Source of the DNA: Alkalihalobacterium chitinilyticum
Lineage (GTDB): Bacteria; Bacillota; Bacilli; Bacillales; Bacillaceae_F
Length of the DNA: 64,000 bases
Assembly (NCBI RefSeq): GCF_029028005.1
Contig: NZ_JAOTPO010000008.1
Location: 62,001-126,000, forward strand
Reading direction: 5' to 3'
Both the position numbers and the translations under genes were made by a program. Shown piece by piece: positions 1-7,282 of this stretch (positions within the stretch are counted from its first letter, which is position 1; each line of letters opens with the position of its first letter). Under the pieces are notes generated by a model. That model was not told the DNA's origin and did not search any database. It saw only the letters and a program-made list of their open reading frames with translations.

Positions 1-572
1 ACTCGACGAAGAAATAATTCCATTGCGTAAAAGCAACCACGCCTTTTTCTTCACCTTTATTTTAGGTTTGGTTCGACATCTTTAAATCTCTTGTGTTATT
101 AATTGGCAAATTCGGTACAGGGATCAGATGGAGAAATACTCTTTAAACGCTGGCTTGCTATATGCTAACGACTCTAGGAAATACTTATGTTTATGTTAAA
201 ACAGGAGTTGTATATGATAATCTTATTAAGTAGCAGGATGCTAGTCAATTACTAGCATATACTATCATCTTTGAGGTGATTTTTTGCTAACTTAGGAGAA
301 ATGTTCGGTTTTGATGCATTTATTTAAGTTCTAAGTTTGATAAAGCCTCAGGTAGGTTCCTTAACAAATCACTGGTTGTCACAGTTACATTTGATATGAA
401 GCAAGGGGAGCTCTTGCTTATTTGGTCTTGCAAAATAACTGTAGCAAGAGAGACGTCCCCTGGATTATTGATTTATTCTGCTTTATATTTCAAAAAAGGT
501 TAGAACTTTAATCTTAAAATGTTATTATGGTTGTGATGAAACTATTAGAGATAGATAGAAAGTTGGATTTAA
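1..572. other. gene-free lead-in with repeat remnants
   Basis: No convincing gene. A short open frame at 2-85 could be the tail of a gene starting left of the window, but it is too short to judge. An 8-bp stem hairpin lies at 238-258. Bases 283-325 resemble the sequence that follows the four-arm repeats at 21651 and 30960 (pattern TTGCTAAnTTAGGAGnAATG). Bases 401-463 form a degenerate long inverted repeat (AGGGGAGCTCTTGCT against AGCAAGAGAGACGTCCCCT) that looks like an old copy of the GAACCGTCC repeat family. Confidence 0.5.
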
Positions 573-1841
573 ATGTCACTCATAACCAAGGATTTACTTA
601 TCAACTTTATGTTGATTATTACCCCAATTTTTCTTGTTAACCTTTACATAATGGAACGAAAGTTTAATCTAAGTGAAGAAATGATTAAAAGAGTAATGAT
701 CGTTTTGCTTAGTGTTTGTATAATCCTTGCTTTATCATTTTCCTTTGAATTGACGAAGGGTCTTATTTTTGATTTTCGTACAATACCTTTTATTTTTGGA
801 TTGCTTTATGGTGGCCCGAGAATGGGAGCTATTTTATTAGTAGTTCTTCTTTCATATCGTTTTGCTATAGGTGGTGAAGGTGTGTGGGCCGTGTTAATCA
901 CCTATCTCATCTTGTATGTATCTGGGTGTTTCACCTGGAAACATTATCAGGAAATGTCTATACGTAAACGATATCTGACGACAATAGGTTTCATGCTTCT
1001 TACAGTACTGCTCTTGTTTATCTCAACGGCAATTTTGTTTGGTTCATTTGCTTTTTTTGATATTGTTTTCTGGTTAAATTTCACTATAATCCATGTGGTA
1101 GGAGTAATTATCTTTATTCATTTAATTGAAATGATGTTACAAAACTATCAACTTAGAAACGAAATGATACGTAATGAGAAATCAGAGGTTATTAGTCAGT
1201 TAGCTGCATCTATTGCTCATGAAGTTAGAAATCCATTGACGACTACCAGTGGAGTAATCCAACTGCTACTAAAAGATGAAGTTAAAGATGAAGAAAAACG
1301 TAAGGAATTACTTAAACTTGCTAAACAGGAGTTAAAGCAAGCGGAAAGTGTAATAAGTGATTACTTGCTTGTTGCACGACCATACCAAAATAAGGTGGAA
1401 ACTTTATCAATCGATGAAATTTTATATCGTTCAATAGAGATCATTCGTCCAATGGCAAATATGAATAATATAAACATTGTAAGTGAATTGGAAAACAATT
1501 GTTACGTCACAGGTGAAGTCCAGAAGTTACACCAATCCTTCTTGAACCTAATAAAAAATGGTATTGAAGCAATGCCTAATGGTGGTACATTAACTGTTAA
1601 ATGTAAAATAATAAAAGGACAATCCAAAGTACAAATTACCATTGCAGACACTGGAATAGGTATGTCAAAACATCAAATCGAGTGTATAGGTGATCCTTAT
1701 TATTCAACTAAAGAAAACGGAACAGGACTAGGTATGATGGTCGTTTATCGGATAATTGAAGGTATGGGAGGAAAAATTAAAGTCTACAGTGAATTGGAAA
1801 AAGGCACTGAATTTAAAATCCTTCTTCCGCAAACCGATTAA
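573..1841 (+). CDS. KinB-like orphan sensor histidine kinase
   Basis: Membrane histidine kinase of 422 aa. Residues 1-190 hold about six hydrophobic segments of the 5TMR-LYT/KinB type (FDFRTIPFIFGLLYGG near 66-81). The HisKA H-box is AHEVRNPLTT with phospho-acceptor His216. The HATPase part has the N-box NLIKNGIEAM (about 325-334), G1 DTGIGM (359-364) and G2 GTGLGMMV (383-390), so it looks intact. The closest match I recall is Bacillus KinB, which feeds the sporulation phosphorelay; this role is inferred. No response regulator is adjacent, as expected for phosphorelay kinases. A paralogue lies at 22887-24149. The ribosome binding site is weak (AAAGTTGG, 8 nt upstream), so the start is not certain. 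Confidence 0.85.
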   Translation: MSLITKDLLINFMLIITPIFLVNLYIMERKFNLSEEMIKRVMIVLLSVCIILALSFSFELTKGLIFDFRTIPFIFGLLYGGPRMGAILLVVLLSYRFAIGGEGVWAVLITYLILYVSGCFTWKHYQEMSIRKRYLTTIGFMLLTVLLLFISTAILFGSFAFFDIVFWLNFTIIHVVGVIIFIHLIEMMLQNYQLRNEMIRNEKSEVISQLAASIAHEVRNPLTTTSGVIQLLLKDEVKDEEKRKELLKLAKQELKQAESVISDYLLVARPYQNKVETLSIDEILYRSIEIIRPMANMNNINIVSELENNCYVTGEVQKLHQSFLNLIKNGIEAMPNGGTLTVKCKIIKGQSKVQITIADTGIGMSKHQIECIGDPYYSTKENGTGLGMMVVYRIIEGMGGKIKVYSELEKGTEFKILLPQTD

Positions 1842-1941
1842 AGGGCATGTAGGGTCTGACCTTGTAGTGTTACAACATATGGACACACAAAGACTATAAA
1901 GGTAAATATTAAGATCAAATTATTATATTTAAATGGTAAGA

Positions 1942-1982
1942 TAGTGGTTTAGGAGACTATAGGAAAAACAAGGAAACCACTA
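1942..1982. repeat. 9-bp inverted repeat with 23-nt loop
   Basis: TAGTGGTTT at 1942-1950 is the exact complement of AAACCACTA at 1974-1982. It lies just before the terminator at 1998-2024 and may be part of the transcript end or an operator; no function can be assigned. Confidence 0.4.
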
Positions 1983-1997
1983 TACATTTGAATTTTT

Positions 1998-2024
1998 ACC
2001 CTCTTGCAAAACAAGAGGGTTTGT
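1998..2024 (+). terminator. intrinsic terminator, target of the group II intron
   Basis: Stem ACCCTCTTG (1998-2006) pairs with CAAGAGGGT (2012-2020), followed by TTTGTTGTT. It probably ends the kinase transcript. The intron begins five bases further on, the placement expected of class-C introns. Confidence 0.85.
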
Positions 2025-2669
2025 TGTTGTGCGACGGGCAGTCGCATCTTGTGTAGCTTAAATACACAAATGAATTGTTAAAGGTTGGAGTACGTTACTT
2101 CGGTAAAAACGACTCCCGAATCCCAGAAGATTCATGTCACGAAGGTGAAAGTCCTTACTTGGGAGTGCTGGTACAACCCAAGAAGCCTAATCTAGGGCAT
2201 CGCTGTGAAGTGTTGTCTGAAGGAGATGCAGGAAACCGAGAGGACTGTAGGCGGATATGCAGACCCAAACGAATAGTGAACTACAGAAGCGGCGGGACAA
2301 GTTGGCGACCATCCGACAATAATGGGAAGCCTGCCTTATGGTATCTATTTGCCAAAGAACCAGTCGACAAATAGGAGCTTGTTCTGTGAAAGGTAGTGGG
2401 TATGCATAGAAGGAAAATGCGGTAACCCCGTGAGATCTCTATCTTCCCTGAAAAGGATGATGATCTATAAGGGTAATCCGAAATGATCATCATGGATGGA
2501 GAAGTCAGACGTTCCCATAGTACGGTAGTAGGGATTTGACCAAAACAAATTCTGAACGGAAGGGGAACGACCTTGTGGCTCTACAGCTGTAAAGATGTGT
2601 AATGAAAACAGAAAACGTTACTTCGGTAAAAACGAACTGGACGTACACAGTGAAAGGTGTGGAATAAGC

Positions 2670-4109
2670 TTGAATGAAGAGTTGAAAATGAAATGGCATA
2701 GTATTTATGGTCAAATCCTGTTTGACCGTAAGCTGAAAGAAGCATGGCTAAAAGTAAAAGCGAATAATGGTGCTGGTGGAATTGATAAGGTAACGATTGA
2801 AAGCTATGAGTGTAAAGAGAATGAAAATCTCGATACTCTATTAGAAAAGCTACGAAAGAAAGAATATCAACCATCTCCTGTTCGAAGAGTTTACATTCCT
2901 AAAAAGAACGGTGATAGACGTCCTCTTGGTATTCCAAATGTAGAAGATCGGATTGTACAACAAGCGATCGTCCATGTGTTAGAGCCAAAGTTTGAAGAAT
3001 CCATCTTTCATAATTGGTCTTGTGGCTATCGCCCCAATCGAGGAGCGAAACGAGTTCTACAAATCATTATGTGGAATATTGAAAAAGGGTATAACTATAT
3101 TTATGATTGCGATATCAAAGGCTTTTTCGATAACATTCCACATAAGAAACTGATGAAGGTGTTAAACAAGTATATCGCCGATGGGACAACACTAGATATG
3201 GTATGGAGTTGGTTAAAAGCTGGTTACATGGAAGAAGGAAAATACAATCAAGTTAATTCTGGCACTCCACAGGGCGGCGTGATCAGTCCATTACTTGCGA
3301 ACATCTATCTAAACGAACTGGATTGGGAATTAGACTTGAACAATATACGATTTGTGCGCTACGCAGATGATTTTCTTTTGTTTGCGAAAACAGAAGAGGA
3401 CATTAAGAAAGCGGAACAAATCACGAAAGCAAAGCTAAAAGAGTTAGGTTTAGAGATATCGATAGAGAAGACAAAGGTCGTCAACTTTAATGATGATGAT
3501 TTTGATTTTCTCGGTTTTACTTTCGAACATTGGAGAAAGCGAAAGAAGGACGGAAAACCTTATTACATAGCGAAACCAAAAGAGAGCACTTGGAAAGATT
3601 TTCGCCAGAAAATCAAAATGAAAACGAGAAAAACACTTACTTTCAGCAAAGAGGAATGGATGAAGCGTGTAAATCCTATTATTAGAGGGAAAGTAAATTA
3701 CTTTCTCACACTTTGGGAAGCCTTAGAAGAAAATAAGAGATATGGTCTTAAAAGTAGCTGTTACTTCAATACATTTGGTAGGGAGCTACTCGCCATTGAC
3801 GCTTATATAAGGAAAAGGCTAAGAGTAGCTATGCTTCACAAACACCCCAACCAACGGAAAGGCTGGGCAATGACTACCAAATGGAATATTGAGTATTTCG
3901 CCATGATAGGACTAATCCCGTCTTTCCTTCAATACTACGGCAAGCAGTACGGTTATCAATTATACGACTACTTACAATATATGAAAGATAAACAAAAGAA
4001 AAAGTACAAAAGAGCCGTAGAAAGAGCAAAAGAAAAAGGAGAGAACTATTTCTCTCCTGAACGAACACGTAAAATGAACTATGCCCAACGTATAGCGACT
4101 TATAAATAA
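2670..4109 (+). CDS. ltrA: group II intron reverse transcriptase/maturase
   Basis: Intron-encoded protein of about 479 aa. The RT core includes GYRPNRGAKR, DIKGFFDNI, SGTPQGGVISPLL and the catalytic RYADD box (DNA near 3357-3371). It is followed by a maturase-specific segment (VNPIIRGKVNYFL) and a basic C-terminus, with no HNH endonuclease. It binds and splices its own intron RNA and primes cDNA synthesis at the target. I chose TTG at 2670 because AAAGGTG lies 9 nt upstream and the family usually begins shortly before MKWHSIYGQ; the frame is open back to 2595 and ATG at 2688 is the alternative. No frameshift or stop is present. Confidence 0.93.
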   Translation: MNEELKMKWHSIYGQILFDRKLKEAWLKVKANNGAGGIDKVTIESYECKENENLDTLLEKLRKKEYQPSPVRRVYIPKKNGDRRPLGIPNVEDRIVQQAIVHVLEPKFEESIFHNWSCGYRPNRGAKRVLQIIMWNIEKGYNYIYDCDIKGFFDNIPHKKLMKVLNKYIADGTTLDMVWSWLKAGYMEEGKYNQVNSGTPQGGVISPLLANIYLNELDWELDLNNIRFVRYADDFLLFAKTEEDIKKAEQITKAKLKELGLEISIEKTKVVNFNDDDFDFLGFTFEHWRKRKKDGKPYYIAKPKESTWKDFRQKIKMKTRKTLTFSKEEWMKRVNPIIRGKVNYFLTLWEALEENKRYGLKSSCYFNTFGRELLAIDAYIRKRLRVAMLHKHPNQRKGWAMTTKWNIEYFAMIGLIPSFLQYYGKQYGYQLYDYLQYMKDKQKKKYKRAVERAKEKGENYFSPERTRKMNYAQRIATYK

Positions 4110-4127
4110 TTCAAGTAACACATTGGT

Positions 4128-4199
4128 AAGCCGTATGCCTTAGTAGGGCACGTACGGTTTGATGAGGGGGTAGCCACGTAAGTGGTTACCCTACTCTAT
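4128..4199 (+). ncRNA. group II intron ribozyme domains V and VI
   Basis: Domain V is the hairpin at 4128-4161 with the AGC catalytic triad and the CCGTA/TACGG stem. Domain VI is the hairpin GGGTAGCCAC-GTAA-GTGGTTACCC (about 4168-4191), which supplies the branch-point adenosine in this family. The intron ends at about 4199. Confidence 0.85.
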
Positions 4200-4383
4200 T
4201 TTGTAGTTAAATTTGTTGATCACATTTTACTTTATAAAATCCATCCTCTACAGCATTATGTTAGAATAATATCATCTGAATCAAATTTGCACTGTATAGG
4301 AATATATTTCGAATTGCGAAATATACTTATTAAGATATACTTATAGACAGGAAATTAACTTAGTAGATCAGGAGTTTTGCATC

Positions 4384-5802
4384 GTGGATAATCAGAATTA
4401 TAATAAGGTACTTATTGCAGGGTTGCTGCTTGTTGGGTCTTTCATAGCTGTATTGAACCAGACGCTCATGATTACGGCGATTCCGCCATTGATAATAGAA
4501 ATGAATATTACGGCCAACACCGGTCAATGGCTGACAACGGTATTTATGCTGGTGATGGGGATTATGGTCCCGATCTCAGCATTTCTCATTGAAAAGTTTA
4601 CGACGAGGCAGCTGTTCTTGTCAGCGATGGGAATTTTTACGTTCGGAACGGTAATTGCTGCTGTCGCGACGAATTTTCCTGTGCTGCTTGCTGGGAGAAT
4701 TATTCAATCGATGGGGGCAGGGGTGATGATCCCCTTAATGCAGACGGTCTTTTTACTCATTTTCCCTGTGGAGCGACGAGGGACCGCGATGGGATACATT
4801 GGTCTTGTGATTTCCTTTGCACCAGCGATCGGTCCGGTGTTATCGGGATGGATCGTGACCACTTATGAGTGGCGTTACATGTTTTACGGGATTTTACCGT
4901 TAGCGATATTAATGTTAATTGTCGCTTATTTTACTATGAGAAATGTGACCGAGCTTAAAAATCCGAAAGTCGATCCGGTCTCCATTATGTTATCGACCTT
5001 TGGTTTTGGAGGACTTCTTTACGGGTTCACCAGTGCAGGGAATAACGGTTGGGGGAACTGGCAAACGCTGCTTTTCCTTGTCTTAGGTTCACTGACGATT
5101 TACATTTTTATTCGACGCCAGCTAGGGTTAGCGCGCCCGATGCTCGAATTCCGGGTGTTTAAAGCGAAAATGTTTACCCTATCAACCATTATTTGTAGCA
5201 TTGGCTTTTTGGGTCTAATTGGACTGGAGACACTCATTCCTCTATATATGTACAATATGCGCGAGTTTACAGCCGTCGAAGCAGGAATGGTGTTGCTTCC
5301 GGGAGCCTTGATTACAGGGTTTATGGCACCAATTACTGGACGACTGTTTGACCGGTATGGTGCGCGGGTGTTAGCGATACCTGGCCTGATCATTATGACG
5401 ATTTCATCGTTTGCCTTTTTGTTCATTGATACAAACACGTCGCTTTTGTATTTAAGTGTGATGTATGCGATCAGGATGTTCGGCTTCGGGATGGTGATGA
5501 TGCCAGTTAACACTGCCGGATTAAATCAAATTCCAAGAAAGCTGATTCCCCACGGGTCAGCGGTGACAAATACGATTCGCCAAATGTCAGCGTCGATTGG
5601 AACGGGACTGCTGGTCACAGCCATGACAACCGCTGAAAGAGCGGGTTCTAACTTCCCGCAAATTGCAAACCCAGATATCTTTGGTGCGATCGTTGCCTTT
5701 GGGATGATTGCAGCATTAACCTTTGTCTCCTTAATTCTTGGATTTAAAGTGACGAAAACGGAAACACCAACTGATGAACAATGGGAAAAAGGGGCGAGTT
5801 AG
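4384..5802 (+). CDS. MFS multidrug exporter, DHA2 (14-TM) family
   Basis: Integral membrane drug:proton antiporter-like protein, 472 aa, with about 14 hydrophobic segments. The first helix carries VLNQTLMITAIP, the LmrB/EmrB-type version of the LDxT motif. A motif-A-like loop GRLFDRYGAR is near residue 319. It most resembles Bacillus LmrB/YhcA-type exporters; the substrate cannot be read from sequence. GTG start with GGAG at 4371-4374, spacing 9. GC content is visibly higher than in its neighbours (many GCG/CCG codons), so a different history is possible. A strong terminator follows at 5844, so it is probably monocistronic. Confidence 0.9.
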   Translation: MDNQNYNKVLIAGLLLVGSFIAVLNQTLMITAIPPLIIEMNITANTGQWLTTVFMLVMGIMVPISAFLIEKFTTRQLFLSAMGIFTFGTVIAAVATNFPVLLAGRIIQSMGAGVMIPLMQTVFLLIFPVERRGTAMGYIGLVISFAPAIGPVLSGWIVTTYEWRYMFYGILPLAILMLIVAYFTMRNVTELKNPKVDPVSIMLSTFGFGGLLYGFTSAGNNGWGNWQTLLFLVLGSLTIYIFIRRQLGLARPMLEFRVFKAKMFTLSTIICSIGFLGLIGLETLIPLYMYNMREFTAVEAGMVLLPGALITGFMAPITGRLFDRYGARVLAIPGLIIMTISSFAFLFIDTNTSLLYLSVMYAIRMFGFGMVMMPVNTAGLNQIPRKLIPHGSAVTNTIRQMSASIGTGLLVTAMTTAERAGSNFPQIANPDIFGAIVAFGMIAALTFVSLILGFKVTKTETPTDEQWEKGAS

Positions 5803-5843
5803 GGTTGTTTTAAAAACTTCTGTTACATTGAAAGGCAATAGGA

Positions 5844-5893
5844 AAACCAGCGTACCCTATTCACAGATGACTAGGTACGCTGGTTTGTTGATT
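5844..5893 (+). terminator. intrinsic terminator of the MFS gene
   Basis: AAACCAGCGTACC (5844-5856) pairs perfectly with GGTACGCTGGTTT (5874-5886), followed by a T-rich tract. Confidence 0.85.
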
Positions 5894-5975
5894 TTTTGAC
5901 GTAAACTATGCACTAGAACCACTGACAGAATTATCTATTTTGGTAATTACGCCCACAAAAAAGAGATGTACGTTG

Positions 5976-6563
5976 TTATACCTCTCTATACTTAGGGGAA
6001 TTTTGCATCTTCAAGAAAAGGTTTGTAATAAGCTTTGAAAATAAAAATATGATGCAATACAAAATAAATAGATGAAAATAATTAGTCCCTTTATTTAAAA
6101 CAAATAAATTTAGATGTACCAAAATAGGTTTAAATGCAAAGGCTAATATGAGTGACAACGCAATAGAATAAATATAAAAATTCTTCTTATGGTTTATTGT
6201 CCATTGATAAATAATCATATACACAACTGGAATTAAAGCGGCATCTAAGGATAGGTTACCAGGAATGTATGGAATTAACTCAAAGGGATAACTGAAAAAA
6301 CCATGTTTAACACCTGCTATATTAATATAACTGAACCAAATGTGAATGTTCGTACCATAAAAACCCAAGAGAAAAATATTCTTCCTATCTATAACAAAAT
6401 ACAAAAAAACTAAGGGAATTATAAACATAAATAAAACGATCTTAAAACCCCAGGTATCAATATGGGAATATTGTTGCCAAAACTCTAGCTGGGTTTGGGT
6501 TAGTTTTTCAGTCATTGAGGTTATTTTATCAAGGGCATCCAAATGTTCTTTTGACGTCAACAT
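5976..6563 (-). CDS. CBO0543 family membrane protein
   Basis: Protein of 195 aa with an N-terminal amphipathic region, then about five hydrophobic helices. Family features are W-x-F near the first helix, the IDRKNIF loop, WFSYINIAGVKHG and PVVYMIIYQWTIN. The CBO0543 family is common in Bacillus and Clostridium and its function is unknown. A second member lies at 48757-49338. Monocistronic, convergent with the MFS gene. An imperfect hairpin plus T run (AGAGAGGTA...TACATCTCTTTTTT on the minus strand, about 5957-5987) overlaps the stop codon and could be its terminator. Confidence 0.8.
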   Translation of the reverse strand: MLTSKEHLDALDKITSMTEKLTQTQLEFWQQYSHIDTWGFKIVLFMFIIPLVFLYFVIDRKNIFLLGFYGTNIHIWFSYINIAGVKHGFFSYPFELIPYIPGNLSLDAALIPVVYMIIYQWTINHKKNFYIYSIALSLILAFAFKPILVHLNLFVLNKGTNYFHLFILYCIIFLFSKLITNLFLKMQNSPKYREV

Positions 6564-6955
6564 AAAATAAATCCCACCCTTTTTAATTTTATTATTGGTA
6601 AGGAATTTTGAAATTATCCATGATAAGTGCTGTATAGTACAAAAATATACATAATAGAAGAATAAGTATTATAGAGACGAATTACTTAAAGTGATGAGCA
6701 ATAATTGAATGTTACTCATAAGTTAAATTTAAGTTAGGGAAAAATGAAATGTATTAATGAAATAATCCGTTTTTGCTTAGAGTGAAAGCCGTTTGTTTGA
6801 AGGCATGGACAATCGTTGGCAGTAACGTATCGATTGAAGTGGAGGTAGGAACTTAGCGGAAAGGTAGGCGATTTGGGCTCGATCCCATAGACCGCTAATG
6901 TCTGTAGCTCGGCTGAAAAATGGTTTGATGGCTTTGACGAGTGGTGCATGTAACG
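6564..6955. other. gene-free spacer
   Basis: No supported gene. A loose inverted repeat TTAGCGG...CCGCTAA spans about 6854-6899. The spacer leads into the four-arm repeat. Confidence 0.4.
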
Positions 6956-7143
6956 TAAGTGGACTCTGAGGCCCTTATTTCGATGAAAATGGCCATTCTA
7001 GCGGTGTTAGCGGACTCAGAAGCCGTTATTACCTATGAATCACGTGGAAACCTACGCAATTTTGCTAGATAAGGGCTTCTCAGTCCGTTACGATTGTGAA
7101 ATTACCGATTTTTTCACAAATAGAGGCCTCTCAGTCCGCTTAG
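6956..7143. repeat. four-arm dispersed repeat, copy A
   Basis: About 188 bp made of four related arms: two forward (GTGGACTCTGAGGCCCTTATT, then GCGGACTCAGAAGCCGTTATT) and two inverted (GATAAGGGCTTCTCAGTCCG, then AGAGGCCTCTCAGTCCGC). It can fold as a nested pair of long stems. Related copies are at 13564, 21440, 30758 and 62390. Confidence 0.85.
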
Positions 7144-7148
7144 CAATT

Positions 7149-7187
7149 GGGTGTAGCGCATTATTGACAGTGTTTTCCACTCATTCA
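7149..7187 (-). pseudogene. scrap of a second lipase gene
   Basis: About 38 bp here match the coding sequence of the neighbouring lipase at 7608-7648 with only a handful of differences (shared core GCATTATTGACAG). It lies beyond the lipase stop codon and abuts repeat copy A. This suggests a former extra lipase copy that was mostly deleted. Confidence 0.5.
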
Positions 7188-7193
7188 GAATTC

Positions 7194-7243
7194 TGGGTCT
7201 GACCTCCACTCCAGTAAAGTATTACCCAGTGGGGGACAGACCT
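7194..7243. repeat. GGTCTGACC...GGGGGACAGACC inverted repeat
   Basis: GGGTCTGACCTCCACT and AGTGGGGGACAGACCT form an imperfect inverted repeat of 50 bp. Fragments of the same family occur at about 1850-1862 and 17026-17046. This type of short dispersed repeat is frequent in Bacillus intergenic DNA. Confidence 0.6.
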
Positions 7244-7282
7244 CGAACAGGTTCAAATATAGGCGAATTCCAGTTAAATGGA

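Larger units (their letters stand above)
2029..4199 (+). mobile_element. group II intron, bacterial class C (IIC)
   Basis: The 5' end GTGCGAC at 2029 is the group II consensus. Domains I-III occupy about 2029-2600, the maturase gene sits in domain IV, and domains V-VI lie at 4128-4199, ending CTACTCTAT. Total length is about 2.17 kb. It starts directly behind a rho-independent terminator and in the same orientation, which is the hallmark of class C introns such as the B. halodurans one. The encoded protein lacks an HNH endonuclease, which also fits class C. The element appears full length with an intact reading frame, so it could be active. A 21-bp perfect direct repeat inside it (2092-2112 and 2615-2635) is unexplained. 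Confidence 0.9.

Noticed and set aside
2-85. Possible C-terminal tail of a gene entering from the left
   Set aside because: Only 27 codons, no recognisable family; kept as a remark only.
2075-2374. Open frame of 99 codons upstream of the maturase
   Set aside because: It lies in the structured RNA part (domains I-III) of the group II intron and reads as no protein family.
6956-7143. CRISPR array
   Set aside because: Arms are inverted as well as direct, only four per locus, and the spacers are conserved between loci.
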